Origin: Cycas panzhihuaensis
Taxonomy: Eukaryota > Cycadophyta
Direction of reading: 5' to 3'
Length of the DNA: 64,000 nt
NCBI GenBank assembly: GCA_023213395.1
Contig: CM041465.1
Location: 76,329,741 to 76,393,740, forward strand
Under the pieces are notes generated by a model. The model was not told the DNA's origin and ran no database searches. It saw only the letters and a program-made list of their open reading frames with translations. Shown here piece after piece: positions 1 to 13,039 of this stretch; positions within the stretch are counted from its first letter, which is position 1; each line of letters opens with the position of its first letter. The translations under genes were made by a program, and so were the position numbers.

Positions 1-1146
1 ACTATAATAGCTTTTGATATATTTGGCATAAGAACTAGGTTATTACAGGAGAAGAGTAAAAAAATAAGGTCCAACCATGATTTACCCATAGGAAGCAAGA
101 ATGAAAATAACACTTGGCCATACGAGAGGCCAAAAATATAGGAAACAACATGATGTCAATATGTTTCCTTCTTAGTGGATAATTAATATTCATTGTTGCA
201 TTGCGTTTTCCTTGTTGCTCAAACTTATGAAGTTCCATCTTACAAAATCCACCTAATGTTGTATTTTTTTTGATCTAATAATTACATTTCATTTTGTATC
301 TCACAGCCTTAAAACTTGCTTTTATCTCCAACTTTTCTCCTATCACTTAGACAAGTGAAATACTCTATTGGGAATGCCTTGGATATGGCCACATGTGTAT
401 TAAACACCATTCATAGTTTACTTTATGACTCGCTTCCTCATAAATCTTTATCTCATGGTTATTAATCTCTTGACACCTTTCTTTAGTGAGAATACCTCTT
501 GTAGAATGTTAACTCACGATGCTTTGTACTTTAGTCTAGTTAAACTTTGTCATGCGCCTTATCTTGTACTTCAAAGAAATTTTACTTTATAAATTCCCCT
601 CACAAATGTATATTTATAATGGCTTATTCAAAACTCTGCATCAAGTGAAGCACCTTCTTGTAAAAAGTATTCTTTATAAATCCTTTACTTTGTAGACTTC
701 TTATTCATAATTATCAACCATTGCAAACGTGGTTGAAACTCTATCTATAGTGAAGCTCTAACTTATAAACTCATCTACAATAAGAACTCTACCTATGAAG
801 TTCATTAAAAACTATAACTTTGTAAGTGTTCACCTATGATTAAAAATCTTTAAATTCATGTACATACAAAAATAAAAGAACTATTTAGAGTGATGCTCTT
901 GAATATCACACACACTTATGTGTGTTTATATATATACATAAAATTTAAGAAAATAAAAGCTTCTTAAAATATGTGTATGACTTAATACATCTCTCAAATT
1001 TACCAAAATTAAATAGAATTAAGATATTTATTCTTGACTAAGATGGGATAAAATATGTATCAATATGATGTGTATATGTATGTGCGAAGGAAAACACATA
1101 CATATACAATACATTACCCCCCCCCCCCAACCCCAACCTTCCTCCT
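1..1146. other. AT-rich sequence without a recognisable gene
   Basis: No coding frame with a recognisable motif is seen on either strand. The stretch holds short repeats: CA/TG runs near 909-930, TA runs near 931-940 and a 12-bp run of C near 1120-1131 directly before the degraded LTR of element C. It is probably old repeat-derived DNA. I cannot place it in a family. Confidence 0.5.
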
Positions 1147-1399
1147 TATTGGAATTTATGATTTAATTGCATCCCATGCTTTTACCCACACTAGATTTTC
1201 CACATATAAATCTGTTATGTCTCTTGTAGTGATTCATTATTGTATACTTGATCTGTTATTTACTTTACATTCATGTTGTTTCCTTTATATGTGTACATAA
1301 TTCATGAGATTATTCTATTATTATATATGTATCTTATAATCCTGTTATATTATTCTATATTTCTAATATAATATTATAGTGAAATTATAAATTCTAACA
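1147..1399 (+). repeat. 5' LTR of element C, internally deleted
   Basis: It starts TATTGGAAT (decayed from TGTTGGAAT) and ends ATTCTAACA directly before the primer site. Compared with the 3' LTR at 21734 and the copy at 60337-60825, about 240 bp are missing after the first 25 bp. The remainder (about 1168-1399) aligns to about 22005-22187 plus 29741-29782. Confidence 0.7.
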
Positions 1400-1412
1400 T
1401 GGTATTAGAGCC
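1400..1412 (+). other. Primer binding site of element C (initiator Met tRNA type)
   Basis: TGGTATTAGAGCC begins directly after the LTR end. It differs by one base from the usual plant primer site TGGTATCAGAGC, which pairs with the 3' end of initiator Met tRNA. Confidence 0.75.
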
Positions 1413-4400
1413 ATGATGAGTAGAAGATCTTATGCAATGAGAAAAAGCCTATATGAGCTAGTGTGATAAGCTAGTATGAGATAGTGAAAGAGCCATGACA
1501 TGAGCTAGTATAGGAGATAGTTATGAGCTGAAATTAATGAGCTAGAAATCTGAATATCCTAGAGTTATGTTAGTGATATGTGACCAAGATCTAGGGGCCA
1601 AATAAAGATGAGATGATGAAGCCACAGACATAGCCACATACAGGTAGTAAATGAAGCCACATGAATTATAGATACTAATGGTATGTTAATATGTTAATTT
1701 ATTATAGATGTTATTTGTGTATGTTATGCACATATTCTCAAGAGTATGTAGGTATTCCAAGAAATCCACTAATGAAGATTTTTAGTTCATTAGTGAAGGC
1801 TTTTACGAGTGTCCTACTTGAGAATTTAATGTCACTAATAAACCATTCTAGAGGCTTTTACAAGTATCTTAGATAGATATTCACTGCCAAGATGAAGTTG
1901 TTATCCCATCAACAAAACAAGAAACAAGCAACATGGCTATATAGTATGATGAGAAGTAAATAGAGATAAGCACTAGCTATGAATAATGACATGTTTTAAT
2001 AAGTTATATGATAAGTATATGGCACATATATGATTATTATAATGATGAAATGAAACAAATATATAGAGAGCAATTGAAATTCATAAATGAGGACACAATG
2101 ATATTGTAGTGGTATGAAATATTTATGTGGCCATATTATTGAATGGTTTGATGAAAACTTTGAAGGCATTATGGATGGTTTAACAAGAATATTATCTTGG
2201 CATGAAAACCTTTACGAGGGTGAATATAGTATAATATATATACATGGGTATATAACATAATAGATGCACATAGGAATATTGTGGTAATGACATTACATAA
2301 AATACACCAATGTATTAGAGCATATATTACCACAACAAATACCTTATTCATTACTTATTCACTTCATCCCCATTTATAGGGATTGCCATATGAGCTCTTA
2401 AATTTATAGGGCAACCATGTGAATAAAAATAATTAGAAGAGTATACTAGAAGTAAATGAAAGAGAAATAGAACGAGATGTACAGGCAAGATTTTCTCTCC
2501 AAATTGTCTTTTGTCAATAACTATATGCTTTGTGTAGATCACCTCTCAAACCACCTAAATTAACTCCAAGAAAAAGAACTAATAAATATTGTTATTCCCT
2601 TCTATTTCTCTTTAGGCCACTAGGCAAAGAAAAGATTAAGGCTAAAGCATAGGGAAGTGCTATAATTAAGAACTTTAGAGATCCCTTTGTTGTTGAGGGT
2701 ATTCCCATATTCAAACTAAAGAAGAGGGGACATTAACTAATGGATAAAGAATGTAGAAACAACAACTCTAAAATAAATTTTCAATCCAATACAACTCTAT
2801 AGGAGAAATGCATATATATAAAGAGTAGAATACCTACACGTAGAATATAATAAAAGATAAGAAATCAATAGATCACATGCTACTTGCCCATGAAGAATAT
2901 GTCTAAACATCCACATGCCTGCATAAAGAATATCATGAAGAAGAAATGCCATGCATCCTATATACCATCCACAAAATTTATGTTCAAGTCACAAATGAAT
3001 ATAGCCAAATAACACCATGTTCCCAAATACCATGCATTTTTATAACAAAGGATCAAGACGTAACACTACATGTTAGTCACAACATTGAGAAGTCTATACA
3101 ACCAACCACCTATCTAAGCCCATTTCAAGAGATGCCTAAAATGGATAAATCTACCATGGAGAGGATAGTAGCTAGCCATCAAATAAAGTAATTATTAATA
3201 CCAAACCAATAAGAAGATGACATATGCTAAATACCCACCTTATAAGAATTTTTTTGAAGAAGATTTGTGATTTATAGATGCAGAAATACAAAGATGAATA
3301 TTCATTCTAGAGATTTAAAAAATTACTAATCAATTTAATTTTTTTATTTAAAAATTTATATTTGAAAATAAAAATTTAATTATTTTTTATATTTTTATTA
3401 AGTCTAATAATCCCCTCAATTAATTAGTAGTAGGTCACATGGAAAATTCATAGAACTAGGGACTAATTCATGAAGGGGATAAATCTCAAACCAAATTTAA
3501 TCAAATTAAAAAATTTTATATTTATAAAATTTATATTTTAAATCAAAATAAATTTTGAAATCCAAAAGCTTATTTCTTAAGGACTGTATAGTTTTTCAAG
3601 ATATAATGGTGTATATTTGACCATAACTCATCACTAAGATACTAGAATCAGGTGTTATTAGTTGTATTAAAAGGAGAACTTTGAGACAATTGAAACAAGT
3701 GGTCATAAGGCATACTTTAGTTAACAAAGGACAGAGAAAATAATAGGTAAAGTTGATGAAAATGATCTAAACCTCATAAAAGTTACATTTTATAACCTTT
3801 TCTAGAAGAATTTCAGTACATTATGATATTTTCAATGGATCTAGATATAATGGTAAACTTATTTTTGGTAAATGAAGAAAGTAAAAAAATGTTTAATTTA
3901 AAATCAATCAATTTATATCTCATTTATGATATATGAAGGATTAAAATCAGTTAAAAAAATATGAAGTGAAAAATATTTGATGAGTTATTGATACAAAAAC
4001 TTATTGAAATGTTAGATATAAAACCCCCCTTAAAAATTTATATAATTAGTTTAGTATAATGATCAATAGTACTTAAATGTTAAATATCACTAGTTTCACT
4101 TAATATTTTTTTGATAAATGATAAAAGACACTTGTTTGATGATTGATGACACCACTTGATATTCGATTAAGGGACCAATTAGTTTGTTTAATTAATGTTG
4201 GAGAGATAAGGAGATTAATAAGAGAGTTCCACCTATTTACGAGATAGCAAGAAGTCCCATATGATTATTTAATGAGCATACCAAATTAATTATTGATGTT
4301 ATCCAACTAATATTCAACTATTGAGATGTTCCAACTAAAAGAAAGAAAGATGAAAGATGTTTATTTATATTTTTCAATGAGAAATATGACTAGCCATATA

Positions 4401-4932
4401 TAATAAGAGGCATGGAAACATATTGTTAATTCTACCATGTTACATCTAACTTGTCTTGGCTAAGTACTTTGGCTTATTCCTAAAGTTAGTTATTTTTTAG
4501 ATGATGATTTGTTGATGTGTGAATAATGGACACCAAAGAAAAGCTAATAAAGTAGTAAAGAAGCACATAAAATAAATATTATTTGAAAGAGGCAAGTATA
4601 GGTGTTATAAGCAACTCTTATAGAACACACTCGATTGTATTGTTCTAACTTATACGTCAGAGATGAGATTATGTTACTCTTGTGCAAGCATTTTGAAAGC
4701 TAATGAGCCATGTATTTGAAGTAATTACCTAGAGAACTAATGATTATAAAGGTTGGTTATCCATGTATTTTGGTGGATCATTATTACTGTATATGGACTT
4801 AGAAATCAATTTATTTGTCTATTGATTTGATAATAGTTGATGTTGATGAAAGCAATTATATAGGTAAAGATATGAAGATATTTCATATATGTTGATATTA
4901 ATAAAAAATAATGGTTGATATTTATAGGTTGG
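1413..4932 (+). other. Internal non-coding region of element C
   Basis: No gag or pol motif is found in any frame. From about 2000 on, the stretch aligns base by base with 57208-60120 at roughly nine identities in ten by eye, including the non-coding parts, so the repeat is real and not a coding remnant. A perfect 10-bp inverted repeat (CACTAATGAA, spacer 9) lies at 1767-1795. The final bases repeat around the insertion point of element A. Confidence 0.7.
4928..4932. repeat. Target site duplication of element A (left)
   Basis: GTTGG here is repeated exactly at 21502-21506. The uninterrupted site in the second copy of C (near 60115-60119) holds GTTGG only once. Confidence 0.9.
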
Positions 4933-7522
4933 TGTTTCCTGGCTTCCGGGAATGGATACGGAGCCACCGACTCAGGTAAGTGCAGGTATGTCTCTTGCAT
5001 TATCATCGCTTTCTTTTATCGGGTGTTTGCTTGCGTATCTACATGTGTATGACTTTGTGGGCGACCTTGTAGTCATCCACACTTATTTTTAGCCTATGAC
5101 GACTATAGCAGGGGCACACTCCCAGCGAGTGTGGCACCCTGGTGACCACATTACTTCCCGCATCTACCCTCCTCGCTCCAGGATCCACTAGGTTTGCGCC
5201 ACCTCCGCCCGCGTGATGACTCATCATCGTTTGGTTAACTTGCCACCCCATTTGAGCCCTATTTTTGCTCCCTTGGACCCGTTTGTTGGCTAGTGTACCC
5301 CCGGGTAGGTGTTCTAATCCCCCTTTTGCCCTTATGGTTATCTCGCCTTTGACCGGTGGTTGGCGGGCCCTATTTTTGGCTCTAGGTGCATCTGTGATTT
5401 TTCGTGGTACCATTGGAATATCCATGATCGCAAAAATTCCCAATGATGCATCTCAGGTTGTTTTTAAAAATCTGCCGTGGTAATTTCGTATTTATTGCAA
5501 AACTGCCACGTGGCTCGCGCCTTATTTCTCTTCCAGTCGCGCCCTAATCGCACGCTTTAGGGTTTTGCTTGAGTATTTAAGCCCTTTTTGGCTCATTTTC
5601 AAGGATCGTTTTTTGCTCACTTTTGGAATTGCTCTCAAAGGAACACTCTCCTGCTCTGCTCTTGTCTGCTGTTTGCTGCTACAACTGGACCTACACCCTT
5701 CATACAGTGCCCAACTCTCCTTTGGCGTGGCTGAGACATTCTCCCAACCTCTTGAATGCCTTGGAGAGGGCTCTTTTAAAGTGGTTTCCAGCTGGTCTTC
5801 GCCCAAGCAGTCCATAAGTGCCCCAAGTGCAGGTGTCTCCCATCACATCTCCATAGCAGGGTCTCAAACCTACTCTACTTCAAATCTGGGCTGATTCCTC
5901 AGCCCCTCTTCACTGCTCCTTGGCTGAGGCAAACCCCTTGCCTCCCCCTTTCAGGTATTCCTTATTTTATATTTATTTTCTTATGATATTTATGCTTCAT
6001 CTTGTTTGCTCTTGCTTGTTACTTGAGAGTTGGTTTTCCTCCCTTTTGAGGACTGTTATACCACTCTTTCTGTGCTTCTTACTGCGTTTCTTTGCTCAAG
6101 CGTGGCGTTGAGGGGTGGCATAGGTTTTGGAGAGGAGCTGGGTGGATTCCGTACCACCTTCCACGCTCCCTAAGCGACTCTAAGCCCTCTAAAGCCTCCC
6201 TCTCACCCCGTGCTGCCCTTGGCTTGCAAACAAGGGTTTGAAGGCTCCCTTTGGTTACCCAAACCAGCGCTGTCACAAGTTGCAGCGCTGATTTGGGGCC
6301 TTTTGCTCAGGTTTGGGCATCACCCATAAGTCCCAACCGTTGGTTTTTGCTTCACCTTTTCTTCCCGGTCGCCTGGTTTGCTCCTCATAGCATCCCGGTC
6401 CGCCGTGGGTTCCCTTGGGCCTCTCCTTGCCCTTTTTGTCGCCATTTTCCAGCCCTTGCTCTTGACTTTCTCCTCGCTGCCTCGTGGCTCTTGAGGGGAG
6501 GTTAGGGCATCATTTGCGGGAGGTAGGCCACTCTGAGGCTTACCCAATCATCTACTTTCACTTTGGTCACTTTCTTTTGGTACTTTCATTGTTGGATTAG
6601 CACTAATGCATGTATATTCCGATTCTCGTTTATATTATTTAGGCATATATTGTTAGAGTTTTTGTGTTGCATGTTAGTGCTCTCCCTTCGGGAAGAGAGA
6701 GAGAGACCGCTATTACTTGCAAGTATTTGGGAAGCGTGGAGAACATCGCCCGTTGGCCTCGCTACCGGTAAGCACCTTTGTATGTGTTATGTTTTTATGC
6801 TGCTTCATTTATTAGTTGGTGCTTCCTTTCTTTCTTGGCATCGCATTTGATCTTCCGGGGAAGGTAAGGAAGCCCCCTCTTTCATCCGTCGTAATATCTC
6901 GCATCCAGTATGTCGCGCAAAGTGGTTGGGTGCTCCTCGAGAAGGCTTCTTCATCATGCATGCCCTCGGCCCAGGTGCACGTTCCGTTCCCCTTCACTAC
7001 CTCCTTTCCGCCTTTTATTTTTCTTGTAGTAACTAGCACATTGAAAGATAAAAAGGGAAAATTGGTTTGGTACTTGTTTGCGATTCGTTTGTCTTGTTAC
7101 ATGTATCTTTACCGTTCGTAGGAAAGATTGTAGGAGCCCTCTTCTCCCCTACCTTTCCTTCTCTCTCCTTAACCACACAAGTGCCTTGCTTTTCGCATCA
7201 CTCGTGTACCCGGTTAGGTTGTGTAGGCATACTCTTGGCCTATCTCCATTAGGTCCTCTCTCTCCCTTCTGGCCACCCAAGGGTGGGAGGGTCCTACTCC
7301 TAGGTCAATCCAGGTTTGCCCCACGCACCTTCACCCCTTATTCGAAGCGGTGAAGGGTCACCCGATAGTAGCCATACTCCATTGCAGATCCTGAACTCGG
7401 CCTCAAGGCGCGCGGGCGCCTGGCGTGATAGTTACTCACCTTTTAGGTTCCACCTTCTATCATTTCACCACTCACTCTCCCTACACCTATCGCTTAGGTA
7501 GTTATCCCATAGCGGTCGTCCA
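4933..7522 (+). repeat. 5' LTR of element A
   Basis: It runs from TGTTTCC to CGTCCA and aligns along its full length with 18903-21501, differing by about 7 percent in a 90-bp sample counted by eye. The left end is homologous to the LTR start of element F. Apparent long frames inside it are also open in the other LTR but show no protein motif. A TATA-like TATTTAA lies at 5574-5580 (TACTTAA in the 3' LTR) and could mark the U3/R boundary. Confidence 0.92.
5574..5580 (+). promoter_or_regulatory. Possible TATA element of the element A LTR
   Basis: TATTTAA follows a GC-rich stretch and precedes pyrimidine-rich sequence. The 3' LTR has one change here (19554-19560). Position alone supports it, so this is a weak call. 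Confidence 0.25.
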
Positions 7523-7685
7523 CTAGTGACCATCCGGGACCGCCAAGAAGGGAGCTAGTTTCACTCTCGCTTGGTTTCGCTACTCTTGCGTGATCCTTTT
7601 ATACCTATCTCGATCTCCATGTTGCCCCCCAACGCATGTGTTTTACCGCTCTTTCTCTTTTCCTAACATCGTCGGTTGACCTTGC
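7523..7685 (+). other. Primer site candidate and gag leader of element A
   Basis: One base after the LTR end the sequence reads TAGTGACCATCCGGGA. The matching place in element F (minus strand from 53029) reads TGGTGAACATATTGGG. The shared TGGTGA-like start is what a primer site for a tRNA ending in TCACCA would show. It is not the initiator Met type, and I cannot name the tRNA. Confidence 0.45.
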
Positions 7686-10184
7686 ATGCGACGTTTCTCT
7701 CATTTTTTGCGCGGTCTACCTCCTTTGTTAGAGGACCCCGAGTATCACCTTCTTGCCTCGTCGGATTCCGATCCGACTATGGAGGGATACTCTTCCGATT
7801 GGACCTACCACACTTCAACCATGGAAACCCATGCCTTTCCTTTTGCTATTCCCGGGTCCACCCAAGTGGGTGATGACCCCCTTTATTACCCAAATGACCA
7901 ACACCTTTCACTTGATGCCCATCCTTCTACCCAAGCCGTGGAAGGATCCGTTCCTCTTGAGGCTTGCACGTATTTGGCGATTCTTATGAGGAACATTCCG
8001 AGGAACCTACTTTGTTTGAGGTTCCGATCACCTCTTACGAGTATGTAGGGACCCCTCCTGTTGACGTAGTTGAAGCTCTTAGTGAGTATCACCACGCAAG
8101 ACGCAGCTTGCGGTAGTGCCACAGATGGCTTGAGGATGCCCTTCGTGGAGGAGCCTCTTCCTCTTTTTCTCCTCTGCTGCATGCCTCATCCTCATCCATC
8201 CTTCCTGTGATAACAAATCCCTTCGTGCCTACACGTATGTCCCACTCATTTTCTATTCCTGCAGTGGGGGCACGTGTGGCACCTTCCATCCCTCATCAAG
8301 GTCCTAATGACTTAGGATCTTCTCATGGTGTGTATTTCCCTCAATTGAGGGTTAGCATACTCGCTCCTAATCAAACCAATGTGCCATCCCCTAATGTGGC
8401 ACATGCTGCTCCTAGTAGGCCTATTGACCCTACTAGCTTTCCAATCACTAATCATGTGGGATCCGCTCCCATGCATCCTCCAACCCAGCACGTTGGTGCT
8501 TCCTTCTACGTTCCCCCAGGGTATACTTCTCAACCTTGGGGGCAAGGTAGAGGAAGTTGTCTTCCCGCTTATGGGGTAGATCCGCTACACCCATATGGGG
8601 TCGCTCCACCTACGGGTGGCCCATATGGGCAAAACCTGGTTCCACATCCCGCTTGCCCATCTTCCAATGCAATCCCATCTCACATTGCCTTCGCAAGGGA
8701 ACCCGACTCCTTCCAAGGCACCTACCCCATGCCTCTTTTGCAAGGCGCTTCCTCAGGAGGGATGGGTGTTCCACCCCACCCGCTCCTTGTCGTTACCTAC
8801 TTCGACATTCGTTGATCCTACGGTTCAGGCAAGGGTGCGCCCCTTCATGGACTTTAGGTCAACCCCTCTTTCGGTTGAGGCGTTGTGAACCAACTTGCCG
8901 CCTCATCCCCCTGAAGTTCCTAGATTCGATGGAATTTTGTCGCAAGACCCGGCGGAGCATGTCTGTAGTTTTTCTATGGCATGCATTGATTATTGGGCTT
9001 ACGACCATATTTTGATTAAACTTTTTCCGCGATCCTTGCAGGGTGACGCCCTTAAGTGGTTCTATCGTCTCCCTGCCCACTCAATCCATTCATTCCAGCA
9101 ATTGGTGGACGAGTTCATCAACTATTTTGATGTAGCCCGTCCATTCGAGAGCGGAATAAAGTCCCTTCTTTCGCTCAAACAAGGTCACGATGAGATGAAT
9201 CGTGACTTTGTGCGGTGATTCCATGACTTGCTTCACTCCACTAAGGCAACATTGCCCGAGGAGCTGAAGCGAGACCTGTTCGTCAATGCACTTCGTCCCG
9301 AAGTCTACGTGGAAGTCCTCAAGATGGGGGCGACCACATGTGACTCTGCGATTGCCAAGTGCTTGGCGTTGGAGGCTATTAAGATCCAAGCTGGTCTCAA
9401 GAAACCTCTTAAGCCCTCACAACGCCGTGAGGCACCACCCCCTACCAAGGATAACAAACCTTCCCAACCAACTCGGTCTTCCTCTCATCCTACCGAGAGG
9501 ACTTTAGACCCTCTCACATCAGCTATACGCTCATTCGAGCGTACGATGAAGGAGCTCAAGCTTCAAGGTCCTTCATCCCCTACATCAAACAAACAAGTCC
9601 AACAAACCACCCAAGCTCCTCTTCCCAGGAATGGAAATGCCCAGTCCTCTCGGCGATGGTCTGACCCTCCGCTTGGGAAGAAGTGGTGCTCCATTCATCG
9701 GGATTGCTTCCACGATGATTCGTGTTGCAGGGCCCAGCATCCAAAGGATGCCCCTCGATGCGATTCTTCCCCCAAACGGGCCTCAAGGCCTAATTTGGAT
9801 CAACCAGTTCATAAGGATCCATTCCCTAAACACGGGGAACGTGATCGCAATACCCAAACCAAGAACAACCGTAACCGAGGAAGATCGCCTGATCCCCGTC
9901 CTCCTCGTGACAAAGGGAAGGGCACTCGAAACTCTTCTTCCTCTTCTCATTCTCCTAGCCGCCGCACCCCGTCGCCTTCACGACCCCGGAACAGGGGGAA
10001 GAAGGTGATCCAATTTCTTGAAGCAACTCTGACTTTTGCCCTTACGCGATCTCAAGCCGCTAAGGAAGTGGTGGGAGCTACTGGTTCTTCCGCCCCTTCC
10101 GACCCTCTTCTGGAGACCCTTCCTCCGGAAGTCCCTCTCTTTCCCAAGGCTATTCTTGTACGCCCGGGTCGTTACGATTTCTGA
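7686..10184 (+). pseudogene. gag: gag of element A (Tat type), broken
   Basis: This encodes the capsid-nucleocapsid precursor that packages the element RNA in cytoplasmic particles. The ATG at 7686 is supported by an aligned ATG in element F. The frame runs from 7686, shifts near 7977, meets a TAG near 8114, shifts again before 8888 and then continues to 10184 with TGA codons at 8886 and 9217. The first third is Pro-rich with the motif HPYGVAPPTGGPYG. The capsid core (8895-9219) contains PEVPRFDG, YWAYD and ALKWFYRLP. The tail has a WCSIHRDCFH zinc-type motif followed by a basic, Ser/Arg-rich stretch, which suggests RNA binding. All these blocks recur in element F. At least three stops look like CGA-to-TGA or CAG-to-TAG changes. 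Confidence 0.88.
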
Positions 10185-10419
10185 AGGGCACTTACCCAAC
10201 CCATCGAAGGGTAAGCCTTTCTCCGTCATGGATGAGCTCCATACGGTCGTGGCAGGAATGTCCTTGATGGACGTTCTGAGGAGTTGTCCTGAGCAGTGGG
10301 CCCTCCTCTTGGAAGCTTTAGGATCGAGTGATGTACTTGTCCACACTTTGGGTGTCGCCCAAGGTTGTGGACCCGCTATTTCCTTTGATCCTAAGGATCT
10401 TCCCCCCGTCGGTGAAAGC

Positions 10420-10800
10420 AAACGTCAGTGGAACTTCCCATTCACCATCACGATCAATACGCCTGATTGTACTCTTCAAAGAACTGTGGTTGACAACGGC
10501 TCTTCTGTCAATGCCATGCCCTTGCATGTCATGCAAGAGCTTGGTATTTCTGCCTTGGAACCTGTTCCCTGGCGATGCCAAGGTTATGATGGTAGCGAGA
10601 AGACCCCTCTGGGATGCAGCCGATTCTCGCTCACCCTTGAGGGCAAGACTGTTCTTGTTGACGTTGTAGTCCTTGACGTTGATGTGGATTACAACCTCCT
10701 TTTAGGTCGTCCATGGCTCGACCAAATGGGAGCCGTGTGCTCGACTCTTTGGGGACAACTTAAATTCGTCCATGACGAACGAATGAGAGTGATTCCCCAC
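10420..10800 (+). pseudogene. Protease domain of element A pol
   Basis: This is a retroviral-type aspartic protease that would cut the polyprotein. The active-site motif VDNGSS has its Asp codon at 10492-10494. Downstream are VVLDVDVDYNLLLGRPWLD, the typical flap-to-end block of plant Ty3 proteases, and KFVHDERMRVI. The corresponding element F sequence (minus, 42330-42690) reads IDNSSS and DYNLLLSQLWLD. Confidence 0.88.
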
Positions 10801-11646
10801 GAACGCCCTTTTACCAAACAAACTCGTTCCACCAGTTTAGCAAACCAGGGTTCATCTACTTACGCATCGGCTTGCTCTATTAGTATACTTAACCCATCCG
10901 AAGAAGACCCCACGTCTTCTCCCTCTAGTCTCATGTGGTTCGCCCCTATTAGCATTGGGAGTTACAGGTACCTTACTTTGTTTAGCGATGATGAGTCACT
11001 CGACGAAGACAAGGATTGTCCTCACCCCATCTCTTTGCTTCGAGCCAGTAGGTCGCACCTGCTCTGTTCTAGATCCTTGTCTAGAACCCCTCTCGCCGGT
11101 GAGGCTAGCCCCTCGTGTGTGTCACACGTCATCACTCATGTTGACCCGCCCGTCGCCAGTTCTTCTTTTTCATTACCCCCCGTGGGTAATGACTTTAAGG
11201 AATTGCCTTTCGCTCCTTCCGAGGAGCCTCTCCCTAGTTTCCTTTCAGGTTTCCATGAGGAAGTTGAGCAACCCGATGGTCATCACGGTCTCGTTGCTCT
11301 CACTCCCTCCAGCGCTTCTTCTACTCGCAGTAAGGTCATCCATGGGGCGGATTATTTCGAGGATGATGAAGCCCTACTCGAGCATCTAGCAGGCCTTACA
11401 CCCAACTTGCCTTCTGGTCACCACCGACTTGGTCATCAGAAGATTCTCGCGATCGGATCCACGCTTGCCAATCTGATCCCGTCTCCTATTCCTCCTCCTC
11501 CGCTGATCTTGCCCTCTCCACTTGAGGAGGGCAACGCCATGTGCGTGGGGGCAACTCAAGGCGTAGTCTTGGCCCCGGGCAAGGTCATTAAGGTTGGGTT
11601 GGAATGTTCTCCTGATGAGATAAGGGAATACTCCCTTCTATTCTAG

Positions 11647-12330
11647 GAGTTTCGAGACATCTTTGCATGGGATTATGCTGACATGAAGGGAATCGACCCC
11701 TCGATTGTCACTCATAACCTCACCACCCTTCCGGCACACATGCGCTGAGCGGCGTCCCCTTCACCCGAAGCTCTCTGCCGCCGTCAAGATGGAGGTTGAG
11801 AAGCTTCTCGATGCTGGGCTCATTACTTCTATTGACCACCCTAAGTGGGTCTCCAACATTGTTCCTATTGCTAAAAAGAACGGGGCAATCCGTATATGCG
11901 TCGACTTTCATGACATCAACAACGCTTGTCCTAAGGATAATTTTCCGTTACCCTTCCTAGATCAAATCATTGATCGCACCACGGTCAGTGATGTCCCTAA
12001 TGGATGGCTTCTCCGGTTACAACTAAATTCAGATTTCTCCCGAAGACCGCCATAAGATGGCCTTCACTACTCCCTGGGGTACCTTCGCCTATAAGGCGAT
12101 GCCCTTTGGCCTTAAAAATGCAGGCGCTACTTACCAAAGAGCCATGCATTTCATCTTCCATGATCTCATCAATGACACGCTGGAGGTCTTCATGGATGAT
12201 ATGATGGGTCTCTCCCGCGTGAGAGCCCATCACCCTTCTGACTTGCGTGCCATCTTCTCACGATGCCGTGAGTATCACGTCAGTCTTAATCCGCTTAAAT
12301 GTGTGTTTGCCGTTACCTCGGGCAAACTCC
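11647..12330 (+). pseudogene. Reverse transcriptase domain of element A pol
   Basis: The sequence contains FRDIFAWDYADMKGIDPSIV, then WVSNIVPIAKKNGAIRICVD, the catalytic Asp in MDGFSGYN (12003-12005), AYKAMPFGLKNAGATYQRAM, and the catalytic pair in FMDD (12189-12200). All three catalytic aspartates are kept. There is a frameshift near 11740, one near 11990 and a TAA at 12025. The FMDD form of the usual Y/F-x-DD box is common in plant Ty3 elements. Confidence 0.92.
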
Positions 12331-12589
12331 TTGGATTCCTTGTATCCAAACGGGGAATTCAGATCGACCTTGACAAAGTCAGGGCGATCCTCGACATGTC
12401 GCCACCTAGAACTCAACGACAGATTAAGTTGTTTCTAGGCAGGCCCGGTTTCCTCAGGCGCTTCTTAGCCGACTTCGCTATGAGCGCTAAACCCCTCATG
12501 AACCTATTGAAGAAGGGAGCTCCTTTTGCCTGGTCTAACAAGACCCAAAAGGCCTTCGAAGGACTCAAAGAAGCCCTGGCTTCCGCTCC

Positions 12590-12960
12590 TACGTTGGTGC
12601 CTCCCCGTGTCGATAGGCCCTTCATCCTGTATACCTCAGCGACTGACGAATCCTTGGGCGCTATGCTCGCTTAGGAGGACGACTCAGGAACTGAGAGAGC
12701 TATATACTTCATCAGTCGCACCCTCGTGGCTGCTGAGCTTAATTATTCCCCTGCTGAGAAGGAATGCCTCTCCTTAGTCCATGCAACCAAGAAGTTTAGG
12801 CACTACTTGCTCGGCAATACTACCAAGGTGATCATTCAATCTGATCCCTTGAGATACTTACTAACCCGTTCAGATTTGACAGGTAGGGCTGGTCGTTGGG
12901 CCGTCCTACTCTAAGAGTTTGATCTCCTTATCGTTAACCGGAAATCAAAGAAGAGCATGA
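12590..12960 (+). pseudogene. Ty3-type RNase H domain of element A pol
   Basis: This domain degrades the RNA of the RNA-DNA hybrid. FILYTSATDESLGAMLA is followed by a TAG (12672), then AIYFISRTL, NYSPAEKECLSLVHA, YLLGNTTKVIIQSDPLRYLL and a TAA (12912). These are the standard blocks of the RT-linked RNase H. This is distinct from the second RNase H at 18087-18496. Confidence 0.88.
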
Positions 12961-13039
12961 TAGTAGCCGAGCAACTTGTAGACGCCCCTATCCCTAACTC
13001 CTTTGATACTCCCGTTGACGAATCTCTCCTTGATGAGTC

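Noticed and set aside
1400-1412. tRNA gene fragment
   Set aside because: TGGTATTAGAGCC is a primer site complementary to the tRNA end. There is no cloverleaf around it. The same holds for 22501, 31307, 48842 and 61335.
2946-3191. An 81-codon frame in element C
   Set aside because: The matching region of copy 2 (about 58140-58400) does not keep the frame, so it is chance.
8207-8815. A separate 202-codon gene upstream of gag
   Set aside because: It is the middle part of gag displaced by frameshifts. The same Pro-rich blocks are contiguous with the capsid core in element F.
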